This document shows, piece by piece, positions 48,693 to 58,223 of a stretch of DNA of 64,000 nucleotides. Numbering within the stretch: position 1 is the first letter of the stretch; every line of letters starts with the position of its first letter. The stretch is taken from positions 1-64,000 of the forward strand of contig JABSQN010000003.1 in the NCBI GenBank assembly GCA_013215825.1, in the 5' to 3' direction. Source of the DNA: Piscirickettsiaceae bacterium (lineage in GTDB: Bacteria > Pseudomonadota > Gammaproteobacteria > Nitrosococcales > Methylophagaceae). Under the pieces are notes generated by a model. The model searched no databases and was not told where the DNA came from. It saw only the letters and a program-made list of their open reading frames with translations. Position numbers and translations under genes: made by a program.

Positions 48693-50447
48693 TTACTTAG
48701 AATGTAGTGTTTTACGTGGCGGCATTAAGTCAGTAATACTGCCTTCTGCCATTTCAGCTGCAAAACCAAGTGTTTCAGATAAGGTCGGATGTGGATGAAT
48801 GGTTAAACCAATATCTTCGGCATCAGCACCCATTTCTAGGGCTAGTACTGCTTCAGCAATCAATTCACCAGCATTAGTACCAACAATACCAGCGCCAATA
48901 ATACGACCTGTTTCTTTATCAAATAAGGCTTTAGTTAGACCTTCATCACGGCCAATACTTAAGCTTCGACCTGATGCAGCCCAAGGAAATGCACCTTTAA
49001 CATAATCAATACCTTCGGCTTTGGCTTCGATCTCGGTTTTACCCATCCATGCAATTTCAGGATCGGTGTAAGCAACCGATGGAATAGTCATCGGATCGAA
49101 GGCTGATTTAATGCCTGAAATCACTTCCGCTGCTACTTTGGCTTCATGTACTGCTTTATGTGCCAACATCGGTTGACCAACCACATCGCCAATCGCATAG
49201 ATATGAGCTACATTTGTTGTCATTTGAGCATCAACATTAATGAATCCATAGTCATCAACAGCAACACCAGCGGCTTCAGCATTAATCAATTTACCATTTG
49301 GCGTACGTCCAACAGCAACTAAGATCTTGTCATATAACACTGTTTCAGGTGCGTCTTTACCTTCAAATGTTACTAATAAACCATTATCTTTAGGTTCAAT
49401 CGCGGCCACTTTGGTATTAAGGTAAATGGCTTCGTATTCTTTCTGAACTTTCTTCAATAAAGGTTTAACAATATCTTTATCTGCACCCGGAATTAAACCA
49501 CTTTGCATTTCTACAACGGTAATTTTAGAGCCTAATGCATGATAAACCGTCGCCATTTCTAAGCCGATAATACCACCACCAATAACCAGTAGTTTTTCAG
49601 GTACATCGACTAAATCTAAGGCGTCAGTTGAATCCATCATTCTAGGATCATCATTCGGGAATACAGGTACTTTACTAACGCGTGAACCAGCAGCGATAAT
49701 ACATTTATCGAATGAAATTGTTTGTGTACCATCTGCTGTTTCAACAGTCATGGTGTTGGTGCCAGCAAAGCGTGCTTCACCTTGCACGATGGTCACTTTA
49801 CGTTGTTTAGCCAGTGCTTTTAAACCACCAGTTAATTTATCAACAATGCCACTCTTCCAGCTTTCAATCTTACGAATATCAACATCAGGTTTACCGAAAG
49901 TAACACCGTGGTCAGACATGCTTGCTGCTTCATTAATAATTTGAGCTGTGTGCAATAAGGCTTTTGAAGGGATACAACCCACATTCAAACATACCCCACC
50001 AATTTTGGCGTGGCGTTCAATCATAACCACTTGGCGGCCTAAATCAGCAGCACGAAATGCTGCAGTATATCCACCGGGACCTGAGCCTAAAACTAGTACT
50101 TCGGCATGTAAATCAGCATCGCCGGCAGCCGTTGTAACTACAGCGGCAGTATCAACTTTAACTTCTGGTGCAGCTGTTGATTCAGCGGCAGGTGCTGATT
50201 GGCTATCACTAGCCGTTTCAAGCGTTAAGATAACGCTGCCTTCTTTTACTTTATCACCAACTGCAACATTCATCGCAGTGATAGTGCCTGATTCAGACGT
50301 TGGAATTTCCATTGCTGCTTTATCAGATTCTAAGGTAATCACATCTTGGTTAGCTTCAACTACATCACCAACACTGACTAAAACTTCAATAATTTCTACT
50401 TCGTCAAAATCACCAATATCAGGTACTTTTATTTCAATGGTGCTCAT
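48693..50447 (-). CDS. lpdA: Dihydrolipoyl dehydrogenase (E3) with N-terminal lipoyl domain
   Basis: E3 of pyruvate dehydrogenase, 584 aa, about 110 residues longer than classic E3. The extra N-terminus is a lipoyl domain with target lysine in [11 protein letters not shown], then an Ala-rich linker. The E3 part has [17 protein letters not shown] for FAD, the redox disulfide [17 protein letters not shown], and the C-terminal catalytic HPHPTLSE. The lipoyl domain nearly repeats that of aceF upstream. Starts within the aceF stop (ATGA). Confidence 0.95.
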   Translation of the reverse strand: MSTIEIKVPDIGDFDEVEIIEVLVSVGDVVEANQDVITLESDKAAMEIPTSESGTITAMNVAVGDKVKEGSVILTLETASDSQSAPAAESTAAPEVKVDTAAVVTTAAGDADLHAEVLVLGSGPGGYTAAFRAADLGRQVVMIERHAKIGGVCLNVGCIPSKALLHTAQIINEAASMSDHGVTFGKPDVDIRKIESWKSGIVDKLTGGLKALAKQRKVTIVQGEARFAGTNTMTVETADGTQTISFDKCIIAAGSRVSKVPVFPNDDPRMMDSTDALDLVDVPEKLLVIGGGIIGLEMATVYHALGSKITVVEMQSGLIPGADKDIVKPLLKKVQKEYEAIYLNTKVAAIEPKDNGLLVTFEGKDAPETVLYDKILVAVGRTPNGKLINAEAAGVAVDDYGFINVDAQMTTNVAHIYAIGDVVGQPMLAHKAVHEAKVAAEVISGIKSAFDPMTIPSVAYTDPEIAWMGKTEIEAKAEGIDYVKGAFPWAASGRSLSIGRDEGLTKALFDKETGRIIGAGIVGTNAGELIAEAVLALEMGADAEDIGLTIHPHPTLSETLGFAAEMAEGSITDLMPPRKTLHSK

Positions 50448-51730
50448 AATAAGACCTTTCTGATGTCAGATAACATATTGTTAAGGTGTGTGGTAAAGCG
50501 AGCCCCCATCGCGCCATCAACAACACGATGATCATAAGACACTGACAACGGCAACATTAATCTTGGTACAAATTCACTGCCATTCCAAACAGGTTGCATT
50601 TTATGACGACCCACTCCCAAAATGGCCACTTCGGGTGCATTGACGATTGGAGTAAAGAAGCTACCTCCGATGCCACCTAAACTAGAAATAGAGAATGTGC
50701 CACCTTGTAAATCTTTAGCGGTCAATGCGCCATCACGAGCACGTAAGCTAATTTCACCCAATTCACCGGCTAACTCTAAGAAGCCTTTTTTATCAACATC
50801 TCTAACAACAGGTACCATTAAACCATTCGGTGTATCAACTGCGATACCGATGTTGAAATAGTTTTTAATAATTAGATTTTGTTTATCTTCACTCAATGAT
50901 GCGTTCATTTCAGGGTACATTTTCAAACTTGCAACCACGGCTTTCATAATGAAAACTAATGGTGTTAAGTTCACGCCCTGTTTAGCCGCGCTATCTTTAT
51001 TATCTTTTCTGAATTTTTCTAGCTCCGTAATATCGGCTTCATCAAATTGGGTAACATGTGGAATATTTAACCAACATGCGTGCAAATGTTTACCCGATAT
51101 TTTTTTGATGCGAGACAGTTCAACACTTTCTACGTCACCAAACTTTTCATAATTGCCAACAGGTACTGGCGGAATGGCTGAGCCTCCAGTTGTTGCAACC
51201 GCAGGAGCATTCATTTTTTGTTTAACAAAGTTTTGCACATCTTTTTTCGTGATTCGACCTTTATCACCAGAGCCAATAACAGTACTTAATGTCACACCTA
51301 ATTCACGTGCATATTGACGCACTGAGGGTGATGCATGGGCATGTTTTTCACCTGCTTTATTATCAGGTGCATAAGGAATATTTTCAACCAATTCTGCTGG
51401 TGCTGGCGTAGCCACTACTGGAGCTGGTGCAGATTCTTGTTTTGGTGAAGCGATGTCAGCTTTAACTTTCGGAGCACTTGCAGAGCTAGCATCAGCTGAT
51501 TCAATAATTGCAATCACAGAACCTTCTTTAACTTTATCACCTACAGTAATTTTAAGCTCTTTAATCACGCCAGCTTGTGATGCCGGAATTTCCATCGCTG
51601 CTTTATCTGATTCTAGGGTGATCAAATCTTGGTTTTCTTCAACCGTATCACCCACAGCCACTAAAACTTCAATGACTTCTACTTCATCAAAATCACCAAT
51701 ATCAGGAACTACTAATTCTAAATCTGCCAT
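50444..51730 (-). CDS. aceF: Dihydrolipoamide acetyltransferase (E2) of pyruvate dehydrogenase
   Basis: E2 core (428 aa) with one lipoyl domain ([16 protein letters not shown], lysine about residue 43). A Pro/Ala linker leads to a peripheral-subunit binding domain ([31 protein letters not shown]), and the acetyltransferase core ends at [15 protein letters not shown] with the catalytic histidine. E. coli E2 has three lipoyl domains; this one has one, with a second on E3. It lies 21 bp after aceE. Confidence 0.95.
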   Translation of the reverse strand: MADLELVVPDIGDFDEVEVIEVLVAVGDTVEENQDLITLESDKAAMEIPASQAGVIKELKITVGDKVKEGSVIAIIESADASSASAPKVKADIASPKQESAPAPVVATPAPAELVENIPYAPDNKAGEKHAHASPSVRQYARELGVTLSTVIGSGDKGRITKKDVQNFVKQKMNAPAVATTGGSAIPPVPVGNYEKFGDVESVELSRIKKISGKHLHACWLNIPHVTQFDEADITELEKFRKDNKDSAAKQGVNLTPLVFIMKAVVASLKMYPEMNASLSEDKQNLIIKNYFNIGIAVDTPNGLMVPVVRDVDKKGFLELAGELGEISLRARDGALTAKDLQGGTFSISSLGGIGGSFFTPIVNAPEVAILGVGRHKMQPVWNGSEFVPRLMLPLSVSYDHRVVDGAMGARFTTHLNNMLSDIRKVLL

Positions 51731-51751
51731 ATTCTTAACTCTGCCTTTAAC

Positions 51752-54418
51752 TTATGCTTTAACCGGACTAACTGCATCCGCATCAATGTTGTATTTTTTA
51801 ATCGCTTTTGTCACAACATCGTAGCCAATTTGACCATCATCGGCCAATGTATTCAATGTAGCCACCACCACATGATAACGATCAACCTCGAAGAAGCTAC
51901 GTAATACCTCACGAGTATCACTGCGACCAAAACCATCAGTACCTAACACTGTATACGATGATTTAATCCAAGGGCGAATTTGCTCAGCATATTGACGCAT
52001 ATAATCAGTTGATGCGATAACAACCCCATCTTGTGCATTTAAACATTCAGCAACATAACTTTGTTTTTTCTCTGCTTCTGGATGTAGGCGGTTATAACGA
52101 TCAACGGCTTGTCCATCACGTGCTAATTCATTGATGCTGGTTGCACTCCACACGGTAGCTGAGACTTTCCAGTCTTTTTCTAATAACTCAGCCGCCGCTT
52201 CAACTTCACGTAAAATCGTACCACTACCTAAAAGCTGTGCTTTAAGTTTTTGTTTGCCACCTGCTTTAAGCTTATACATTCCTTTTAAAATACCAGCTTC
52301 AACACCTTTTGGCATTTCAGGATGTGTGTAATTTTCATTCATCGCAGTAATGTAATAGAACACACTTTCTTGCTCTTCGTACATGCGACGGAAACCATCA
52401 TGAATAATAACGGCCATTTCATATGCATAGGTAGGATCGTAACTCACACAATTAGGGATCGTGCCTGCTTGAATTAAGCTATGACCATCTTGATGTTGCA
52501 AACCTTCACCATTTAATGAAGTACGGCCTGCGGTTGCACCTAATAAGAAGCCTTTCGCCTGAATATCACCGGCAAGCCATGCTAAATCACCCACACGTTG
52601 GAAGCCAAACATAGAGTAATAAATATAGAATGGCACCATATTCACATTGTAATTTGAATAGGCGGTTGAAGCAGATATCCATTCAGCCATTGCACCCGCT
52701 TCGTTGATACCTTCTTGTAAGATCTGACCTTTAGTATCTTCACGATACCACATCACTTTGCCTGAATCTTCTGGTTCATAAAGTTGACCAGATGATGAGT
52801 AGATACCAAATGAACGGAATAAACCTTCCATACCAAAGGTACGTGCTTCATCTGGCACGATCGGTACAATATTTTGACCAATTTCTTTATCACGAATCAA
52901 GGCCGTTAAAATACGTACAAATGCCATTGTGGTTGAAATTTCACGATCACCGCTTGATTTCAACATCGCATTAAAGATGCTTAAATCAGGTGTTTTTAAT
53001 GCTGGTGCATTGTGATTACGTTTAGGTAAAAAGCCACCTAATTCTTCACGACGTGCTAATAAGTATTTTTTCTCTTCACTATCATCATCCAATGTAATGT
53101 AAGGGATGTCTTCCACTTGTTCATCAGTAAGTGGAATATTGAAGCGATCTCGGAACACTTTCATTTGTTCCACACCCAAACTCTTTTGTGAATGTGTGGT
53201 GTTCTGAGCTTCACCCGCATTACCCATGCCATAACCTTTTACTGTTTTAGCTAAGATTACGGTTGGTTGACCTTGATGATCACTGGCTGATTTATAAGCA
53301 GCATACACTTTACGTGGATCATGACCACCACGGCTTAATTTCCAGATATCCTCATCCGTCATATCTGAAACCATATCTAATAGTTCAGGATATTTACCAA
53401 AGAAATGTTTACGTACAAATGCACCATCTTTTGATTTATAGTTTTGGAATTCACCATCAACCACTTCTTCCATGCGTTTGAGCAATAAGCCATTCTTATC
53501 TTTGGCAAGAAGTTGATCCCATTCACTACCCCAGATAACTTTAATTACATTCCAACCCGCACCACGGAATATAGCTTCAAGTTCTTGAATAATCTTGCCG
53601 TTACCACGAACAGGACCATCTAAACGCTGTAAATTACAGTTAATAACGAAGGTTAAATTATCTAGTTTTTCACGACCGGCTAATGTGATTGCACCTAACG
53701 ATTCAGGCTCATCCATCTCGCCATCACCTAGATATGCCCAAACATTACGACCTGCTGTTTCTTTAATTTCACGATGCTCCATATACTTCATGAAACGCGC
53801 TTGATAAATAGCAAGGATCGGCCCTAATCCCATTGATACGGTTGGGAACTGCCAATAATCAGGCATTAACCAAGGATGTGGGTAAGACGATAAACCTTTG
53901 CCATCAGCTTCAAAACGGAAGTTATTTAATTGGTCTTCTGTTAAACGACCTTCAAGAAATGAGCGAGCATAAATACCAGGAGAAATATGACCTTGGAAAA
54001 ATACTAAATCAGCGCCATTACCGTGGTTATCACCTTTGAAGAAGTGGTTAAAACCAACATCATACATCGTTGCAGAAGAAGCAAAACTGGCAATATGCCC
54101 ACCAACAGCACCAGGCTTTAAGTTAGCCTTAGTCACCATGGCCATCGCATTCCAACGAATATATGAACGAATCTTATGTTCAATATCTTGATCGCCAGTA
54201 ATACGCTGTTGTTGATCAACAGGGATTGTATTTACATAAGCTGTATTTGAACTATATGGGAGATTAACGCCACTGCGACGTGCCATATCAATGAGTTTTT
54301 CAAGAACGTAATGTGCTTTTTTGTCCCCTTCTACCTCAATCATAGACTCTAAAGCATCTAGCCACTCTTGAGTTTCTTGTGGATCGTTATCAACAAAATC
54401 AGTCATAAACACCTTCAT
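51752..54418 (-). CDS. aceE: Pyruvate dehydrogenase E1 component, homodimeric type
   Basis: Thiamine-diphosphate-dependent E1 (888 aa), single chain as in E. coli. The TPP/Mg motif is YLGDGEMDEPESLGAI followed by NCNLQRLDGPVRGNGKIIQE (the NLQ of the TPP fold). C-terminal text LGTDGFGRSDTREVLR is characteristic. First gene of aceE-aceF-lpdA-dam. The 52 bp gap before the msrQ stop must hold or border its promoter. No pdhR-like regulator is adjacent. Confidence 0.96.
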   Translation of the reverse strand: MKVFMTDFVDNDPQETQEWLDALESMIEVEGDKKAHYVLEKLIDMARRSGVNLPYSSNTAYVNTIPVDQQQRITGDQDIEHKIRSYIRWNAMAMVTKANLKPGAVGGHIASFASSATMYDVGFNHFFKGDNHGNGADLVFFQGHISPGIYARSFLEGRLTEDQLNNFRFEADGKGLSSYPHPWLMPDYWQFPTVSMGLGPILAIYQARFMKYMEHREIKETAGRNVWAYLGDGEMDEPESLGAITLAGREKLDNLTFVINCNLQRLDGPVRGNGKIIQELEAIFRGAGWNVIKVIWGSEWDQLLAKDKNGLLLKRMEEVVDGEFQNYKSKDGAFVRKHFFGKYPELLDMVSDMTDEDIWKLSRGGHDPRKVYAAYKSASDHQGQPTVILAKTVKGYGMGNAGEAQNTTHSQKSLGVEQMKVFRDRFNIPLTDEQVEDIPYITLDDDSEEKKYLLARREELGGFLPKRNHNAPALKTPDLSIFNAMLKSSGDREISTTMAFVRILTALIRDKEIGQNIVPIVPDEARTFGMEGLFRSFGIYSSSGQLYEPEDSGKVMWYREDTKGQILQEGINEAGAMAEWISASTAYSNYNVNMVPFYIYYSMFGFQRVGDLAWLAGDIQAKGFLLGATAGRTSLNGEGLQHQDGHSLIQAGTIPNCVSYDPTYAYEMAVIIHDGFRRMYEEQESVFYYITAMNENYTHPEMPKGVEAGILKGMYKLKAGGKQKLKAQLLGSGTILREVEAAAELLEKDWKVSATVWSATSINELARDGQAVDRYNRLHPEAEKKQSYVAECLNAQDGVVIASTDYMRQYAEQIRPWIKSSYTVLGTDGFGRSDTREVLRSFFEVDRYHVVVATLNTLADDGQIGYDVVTKAIKKYNIDADAVSPVKA

Positions 54419-54470
54419 TAAAAGCTTAACGTCAAAAATAACGAGGTATTGTAACAGTTTTTGGCTTATT

Positions 54471-55103
54471 TCAGCTACGATTTACGAATAATTCTACTAG
54501 CTTTCCGTAAGGCATAAAGCCATTATTGCCATTCTTTTTATAATGCCGATATAAACGTACCGTTAATAATAATATAAGGATAGAAATATAAAATAACGGC
54601 TCTGTTTTATCTTGTTTTACTAACATGTAAAAATGTAGTGAGCTGGCAATGGCTATGAAATAGGTTAATTGATGTAGCTTCTTCCATCGTCGACCACCTA
54701 GTCGTTTTACCATGGCCTTATTCGATGTAATAACTAATGGAATTAATGCAGTAAAGGTAAAAAATCCGATAGTGATAAACGGGCGTTTAATGATGTCTTT
54801 GATAATATCATTAAGATCAAAAAACTGATCTAACCACAGATAGAGCAACATGTGAATCGTGGCGTAAAAGAACACATATAGCCCGAGCATTCGACGTAAT
54901 GTGACAATTTTATTCCAGCCAGTTAACCAGCGTAATGGTGTTATTAATAATGTAAGCCATAAAAATCGCAATGCCCACAACCCCGTTTCTCTTGTTATTG
55001 CTTCGATGGGATTGGCACCGAGTTTATTGGTCAATAAGGCAAATATTAACCAGCCAGCAGGAATGAGGCTGGCAATAAAAATTAGAATTTTAAGCTTTGA
55101 CAT
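54471..55103 (-). CDS. msrQ: Heme-binding membrane subunit MsrQ
   Basis: Inner-membrane b-type cytochrome (210 aa) that passes electrons to MsrP in the periplasmic methionine sulfoxide repair system. Six hydrophobic segments are visible. Likely heme histidines are in YATIHMLLYLWLDQF, KLHQLTYFIAIASSLHFYML. Typical text is GLWALRFLWLTLLITPLR and RMLGLYVFFYATIH. It lies 4 bp after msrP. Confidence 0.92.
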   Translation of the reverse strand: MSKLKILIFIASLIPAGWLIFALLTNKLGANPIEAITRETGLWALRFLWLTLLITPLRWLTGWNKIVTLRRMLGLYVFFYATIHMLLYLWLDQFFDLNDIIKDIIKRPFITIGFFTFTALIPLVITSNKAMVKRLGGRRWKKLHQLTYFIAIASSLHFYMLVKQDKTEPLFYISILILLLTVRLYRHYKKNGNNGFMPYGKLVELFVNRS

Positions 55104-55107
55104 AATA

Positions 55108-56067
55108 TTAGAAGTTTTTAGTTAAATCTAAGCCCGTATATAAATGAGCAACCTGTTCAGAATAACCATTAAAAATCTCTGTTTTACGCTTCAAAAACTC
55201 ACCAATTCGCCGTTCTTTATTTTGGCTCCAACGAGGATGGTCAACATCGGGATTTACATTAGAATAAAAGCCATATTCTCTGGGTCCCGCTTTCATCCAT
55301 GCTGAATTTGGCATCGTTTCAACAAATCGAATTTTTACAATAGATTTAATGCTTTTAAAGCCATATTTCCATGGCACAACCAAGCGTATTGGAGCGCCAT
55401 TTTGGCCTAATAATTCCTGTCCATACAAACCAACAGAAAGTAATGTTAATGGATTCATCGCTTCATCAATACGCAAGCCTTCAACATAAGGCCAATCTAA
55501 AACTGATCGCCGTTGACCTGGCATTTGTTTGGGATCATAAAGCGTGGTGAATTCAACAAACTTAGCTCGAGAATTAGGCTGGGCTCGTTTAATTAAATCA
55601 GCTAGTGGAAAGCCTACCCAAGGAATAACCATTGACCAGCCTTCAACACAGCGAAAACGATAAATCCGCTCTTCTAAAGTAAACGGACGTATCAAATCAT
55701 CATAATCATATTCCCCTGGCTTGTCGCACTCCCCTTCTATAGTCACTCGCCACGGTTTAGATTTATCGGGAAATTTTTCTGCCAAAATCGCAGGTGACGT
55801 TTTATCTGTACCAAACTCATAAAAGTTATTGTATGTCGTAACAGATTCATACGTCGTTAACTCATCATCTGTTGATAATGGGCTTTGTTTTAAGTTTATG
55901 AATGTAGCTTCCAGTTCAGTCGCTGCATTTACCATTGATACAGGGAGTAAACTTGCCGTTGCCAATGTGGCTGATTTATTTAAAAATTGCCTACGATCAA
56001 GATAAACTTGATGATCCGTAATTTCACTAGCAGGTAATTCACCTAGCCGTTTTTTAATAAAGATCAT
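55108..56067 (-). CDS. msrP: Periplasmic methionine sulfoxide reductase MsrP (molybdoenzyme)
   Basis: Catalytic subunit (319 aa) that reduces protein-bound methionine sulfoxide after oxidative or chlorine stress. An N-terminal twin-arginine signal is seen as [19 protein letters not shown]. The molybdopterin-ligating cysteine is in [37 protein letters not shown] and [20 protein letters not shown] are family motifs. It follows the doxX gene by 32 bp on the same strand, placing it behind the EGKCG peptide. Confidence 0.95.
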   Translation of the reverse strand: MIFIKKRLGELPASEITDHQVYLDRRQFLNKSATLATASLLPVSMVNAATELEATFINLKQSPLSTDDELTTYESVTTYNNFYEFGTDKTSPAILAEKFPDKSKPWRVTIEGECDKPGEYDYDDLIRPFTLEERIYRFRCVEGWSMVIPWVGFPLADLIKRAQPNSRAKFVEFTTLYDPKQMPGQRRSVLDWPYVEGLRIDEAMNPLTLLSVGLYGQELLGQNGAPIRLVVPWKYGFKSIKSIVKIRFVETMPNSAWMKAGPREYGFYSNVNPDVDHPRWSQNKERRIGEFLKRKTEIFNGYSEQVAHLYTGLDLTKNF

Positions 56068-56099
56068 GAGATGTCGCCTCCGAATTTACCTGCTTATTT

Positions 56100-56684
56100 C
56101 TAACAATTAGAGAACTTTTTAGCGATCCAATAATCAGCACTAACGTAATTACCGGCACCAATAAAAAATAATGTCATCAACATAATGAAATAGGTAGTAG
56201 CAAACTCAATCCCATTATTCAACACTACAAAACTACCATTCTGGGTTAACCAATCATAATTACCATGCTCTTCTAATAGAGAACGTGCCGCATCAAGTTG
56301 AGCACTTGGCTCAGCAATGGCTAACCAACCGTTGCCCCAATGAACAGTAACAGCCGCTACGATCATTGTTGTCATTAGGGGAATACTTATCCAACGAACA
56401 GCTAAACCAGTAAGAAGTAGAATGGCACCAAAATATTCCGTCGCCCATGCTAAATAGGCCATAATCTCAGGAAACGGTAAGCCTAAACCCCAGTCAGGAT
56501 TAGCAAACCAATCAATTGTTCCTTGCAAGGAGCTATCACTATCAAATGGATTCCACTTGTTATTCGCCGCCATCCAAAAGATAGGAGCAAGATAAAGCCT
56601 TAATGCCAATGGTGCTAAAAAATCGGCTAAGCGTGTTTGATTTAACCAAGATTGGAACGTGCTGGTGACATTGCAAAGTGACAT
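56100..56684 (-). CDS. DoxX-family membrane protein
   Basis: A 194-residue DoxX-like protein with four hydrophobic segments. Typical text is LADFLAPLALRLYLAPIFW near the start, MAYLAWATEYFGAILLLTGL in the second helix pair, and YFIMLMTLFFIGAGNYVSAD near the end. In HvfABCD-type loci the last gene (HvfD) is a DoxX protein following the EGKCG-type precursor, which matches its place here. Its activity in these loci is not established. A terminator-like hairpin separates it from the precursor. Confidence 0.85.
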   Translation of the reverse strand: MSLCNVTSTFQSWLNQTRLADFLAPLALRLYLAPIFWMAANNKWNPFDSDSSLQGTIDWFANPDWGLGLPFPEIMAYLAWATEYFGAILLLTGLAVRWISIPLMTTMIVAAVTVHWGNGWLAIAEPSAQLDAARSLLEEHGNYDWLTQNGSFVVLNNGIEFATTYFIMLMTLFFIGAGNYVSADYWIAKKFSNC

Positions 56685-56706
56685 TATTATTCTCCTACTT
56701 TTTTAT

Positions 56707-56734
56707 AAAAAAGGGTTCCGTAGAACCCTTTTTC
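56707..56734 (-). terminator. Hairpin between the EGKCG peptide gene and doxX
   Basis: AAAAAGGGTTC-CGTA-GAACCCTTTTT forms a near-perfect stem with T-runs on both strands. It follows the precursor gene by 26 bp and precedes doxX by 22 bp. It would attenuate transcription, giving more precursor mRNA than doxX-msrP-msrQ mRNA. Confidence 0.85.
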
Positions 56735-56759
56735 AAATTTAACTTATACTTTGGTTTGA

Positions 56760-57197
56760 TTATTTTTTATTTGCACCACATTTTGCTTCGCCACATTTAC
56801 CTTCTTTTGCAGCCTTTTTATCCGCACCGCATTTTGCTTCACCGCACTTACCTTCTTTCATTTTGTGTGCTTTATCTTTCATATCAGCACCACCCTTAGC
56901 TTCACCACATTTACCTTCTTTCATCGCTTTGGCTTCATCTTTCATATTGCCGCCACATTTACCTTCTTTCATTGCTTTGGCTTCATCTTTCATATTGCCG
57001 CCACATTTAGCCTCATGTTTCGCTTTCATTTCGCCGCCACATTTTCCTTCAGCAAGCTGCATATAACCACTTGATAATTCAGCTGATGCAAATGGATTTG
57101 CTTCCGCACTTGCCATTGTTGGAGACAGTGCCAAACTAGCTGTTAATACTGTGCTAGCAGCTAAAGAAAGGATTGTTTTATTTGTTGTAATAGTCAT
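56760..57197 (-). CDS. HvfA-like secreted Cys-rich EGKCG-repeat peptide (putative RiPP precursor)
   Basis: A 145-residue protein with a signal peptide (cleavage likely after ASA, residue 31), then a low-complexity Lys/Glu/Gly region. Five EGKCG motifs (cysteines 53, 81, 97, 118, 135) and three EAKCG variants (65, 123, 140) give eight cysteines, plus one degenerate EAKGG (99-103). EGKCG cysteines are the sites of oxazolone/thioamide-type modification in HvfA proteins of the DUF692 (MNIO) group, linked to copper handling. Here it is divergent from an ECF sigma pair and followed by doxX and msrPQ. Modification and function are inferred. Confidence 0.8.
   Translation of the reverse strand: MTITTNKTILSLAASTVLTASLALSPTMASAEANPFASAELSSGYMQLAEGKCGGEMKAKHEAKCGGNMKDEAKAMKEGKCGGNMKDEAKAMKEGKCGEAKGGADMKDKAHKMKEGKCGEAKCGADKKAAKEGKCGEAKCGANKK
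56905..57000 (-). repeat. 48-bp tandem duplication inside the EGKCG peptide gene
   Basis: Two adjacent 48-bp units (56905-56952 and 56953-57000) differ at one base (ATCGC vs ATTGC) and encode the identical 16-residue unit GGNMKDEAKAMKEGKC. A diverged third unit follows toward 57040. Confidence 0.9.
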
Positions 57198-57294
57198 GAT
57201 AATTCCCTAAATTAAACGTTATAAAAATAAAAACCCGTCACATCGTAACTAAGCTTGCTAACATAGACCTTCGTATCACTAGTTTGTTACACAC
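57198..57294. promoter_or_regulatory. Divergent control region for the peptide locus and ECF sigma
   Basis: The 97-bp gap must hold promoters for both the EGKCG peptide (minus) and the sigma factor (plus). ECF-like -35 candidates occur (TGTGAC and TGTAAC on the minus strand, GTAACT on the plus strand), but I could not pair any with a well-spaced -10. Autoregulation by the adjacent sigma is likely from gene arrangement only. Confidence 0.35.
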
Positions 57295-57915
57295 TTGATG
57301 AAAAAAAATTTGAAATCAGTACAACAAAATGAAAAAGTGCTTATTGAACGCTTAATTAATGGTGAGCAATCGGCCTTTGTCCAGCTTGTATCTGACTACA
57401 ATAATCTTATGGTTTCTGTTGCACGCGCTATTGTTGGTGAAGCATTTGCCGATGAGGTGGTGCAAGATGCATGGATTTCTGCAATCAAAGCCTTACCTAA
57501 ATTCGAAAGACGTTCATCATTAAAGACATGGTTACTTCACATCGTGAGTAATGGTGCTAAAAGTCGTATTCGTCGAGAAAATAGATTTAGCTCTTTAGAT
57601 GAAGGCTGGCAATCTGTATCTGCTGATAAGTTTGATAATATTGGGCATCGATACGATGATGTACTTGCTTGGGAACAAGCAACTCCTGAAGCATTACTTG
57701 CCAACGATCAACTCCAATCTATTATTGAGTCCTCATTTCAACAATTACCTGCAATGCAACGTGCCGCATTAACATTATATGATTTAGAAGGTATAAAAAT
57801 GGATGAAATTTGTAACATTCTGGATATCTCTTCGTCTAATGCCAGAGTATTACTACATAGAGCACGAACGAGCTTGCACCATAGTATTGAGAAATATCAA
57901 GAAGGCGAACGATAA
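57295..57915 (+). CDS. ECF RNA polymerase sigma factor
   Basis: A 206-residue extracytoplasmic-function sigma factor. Region 2 is ADEVVQDAWISAIKALPKF and RRSSLKTWLLHIVSNGAKSR; region 4 is MQRAALTLYDLEGIKMDEIC, NILDISSSNARVLLHRARTS. The insertion between them (SSLDEGWQSVSADKF) is typical of the group paired with short zinc-finger anti-sigmas. It is divergent from the EGKCG peptide and its stop overlaps the anti-sigma start by one base. It probably drives the peptide-doxX-msrPQ set. Confidence 0.92.
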   Translation: MMKKNLKSVQQNEKVLIERLINGEQSAFVQLVSDYNNLMVSVARAIVGEAFADEVVQDAWISAIKALPKFERRSSLKTWLLHIVSNGAKSRIRRENRFSSLDEGWQSVSADKFDNIGHRYDDVLAWEQATPEALLANDQLQSIIESSFQQLPAMQRAALTLYDLEGIKMDEICNILDISSSNARVLLHRARTSLHHSIEKYQEGER

Positions 57916-58163
57916 TGTACCAATGTAAAGATATCGCTGATGAAGTGAATAATTATATCGATGGTGACCTTCCGCTAAGCAAACGTGTGGGCTTATTTAT
58001 TCATCTTTTAATGTGCAGTTGTTGCCGCAATTATTTACAACAAATTCGTAGTACTATTTCGATAATTTCTGTATCTCAGCCTAAAGAAAATGATTCTACT
58101 GATGTGGATGCATTAGCCCATAAACTACATAGTTTATATCAACATTCTGACCATACTCATTGA
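57915..58163 (+). CDS. Zinc-finger (ZAS/zf-HC2) anti-sigma factor
   Basis: An 82-residue soluble protein. The zinc site is the early Cys (MYQCKDIA) and HLLMCSCCRNYLQQIR, which carries the HxxxCxxC anti-sigma signature. No transmembrane segment follows, so it would act in the cytoplasm. It is translationally coupled to the ECF sigma (TAATG). Its TGA stop (58161-58163) overlaps the first bases of MITE copy D, so the insertion may have shortened or set its C-terminus. Confidence 0.88.
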   Translation: MYQCKDIADEVNNYIDGDLPLSKRVGLFIHLLMCSCCRNYLQQIRSTISIISVSQPKENDSTDVDALAHKLHSLYQHSDHTH

Positions 58164-58223
58164 GACATTTTCACGATAAGTATTTTTTGTCATAACAAGG
58201 CAAAAAAATACTTATCGTGCAAG
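58162..58223. mobile_element. Foldback MITE remnant forming a long hairpin (family 1, copy D)
   Basis: The left end of the family-1 element (GAGACATTTTCACGATAAG, then GTCATAACAAGGC) is followed by an inverted copy of its first part (AATACTTATCGTGCAAG). CACGATAAGTATTTTTT thus pairs with AAAAAAATACTTATCGTG. The interior is deleted. It lies between the convergent anti-sigma and DUF1244 genes and would act as a terminator in either direction. Confidence 0.7.

Noticed and set aside
56863-57074. Two overlapping open frames on the plus strand across the EGKCG peptide gene
   Set aside because: They are antisense to a repetitive gene; the repeat keeps several frames open by chance. The minus-strand frame has a signal peptide and meaningful motifs.
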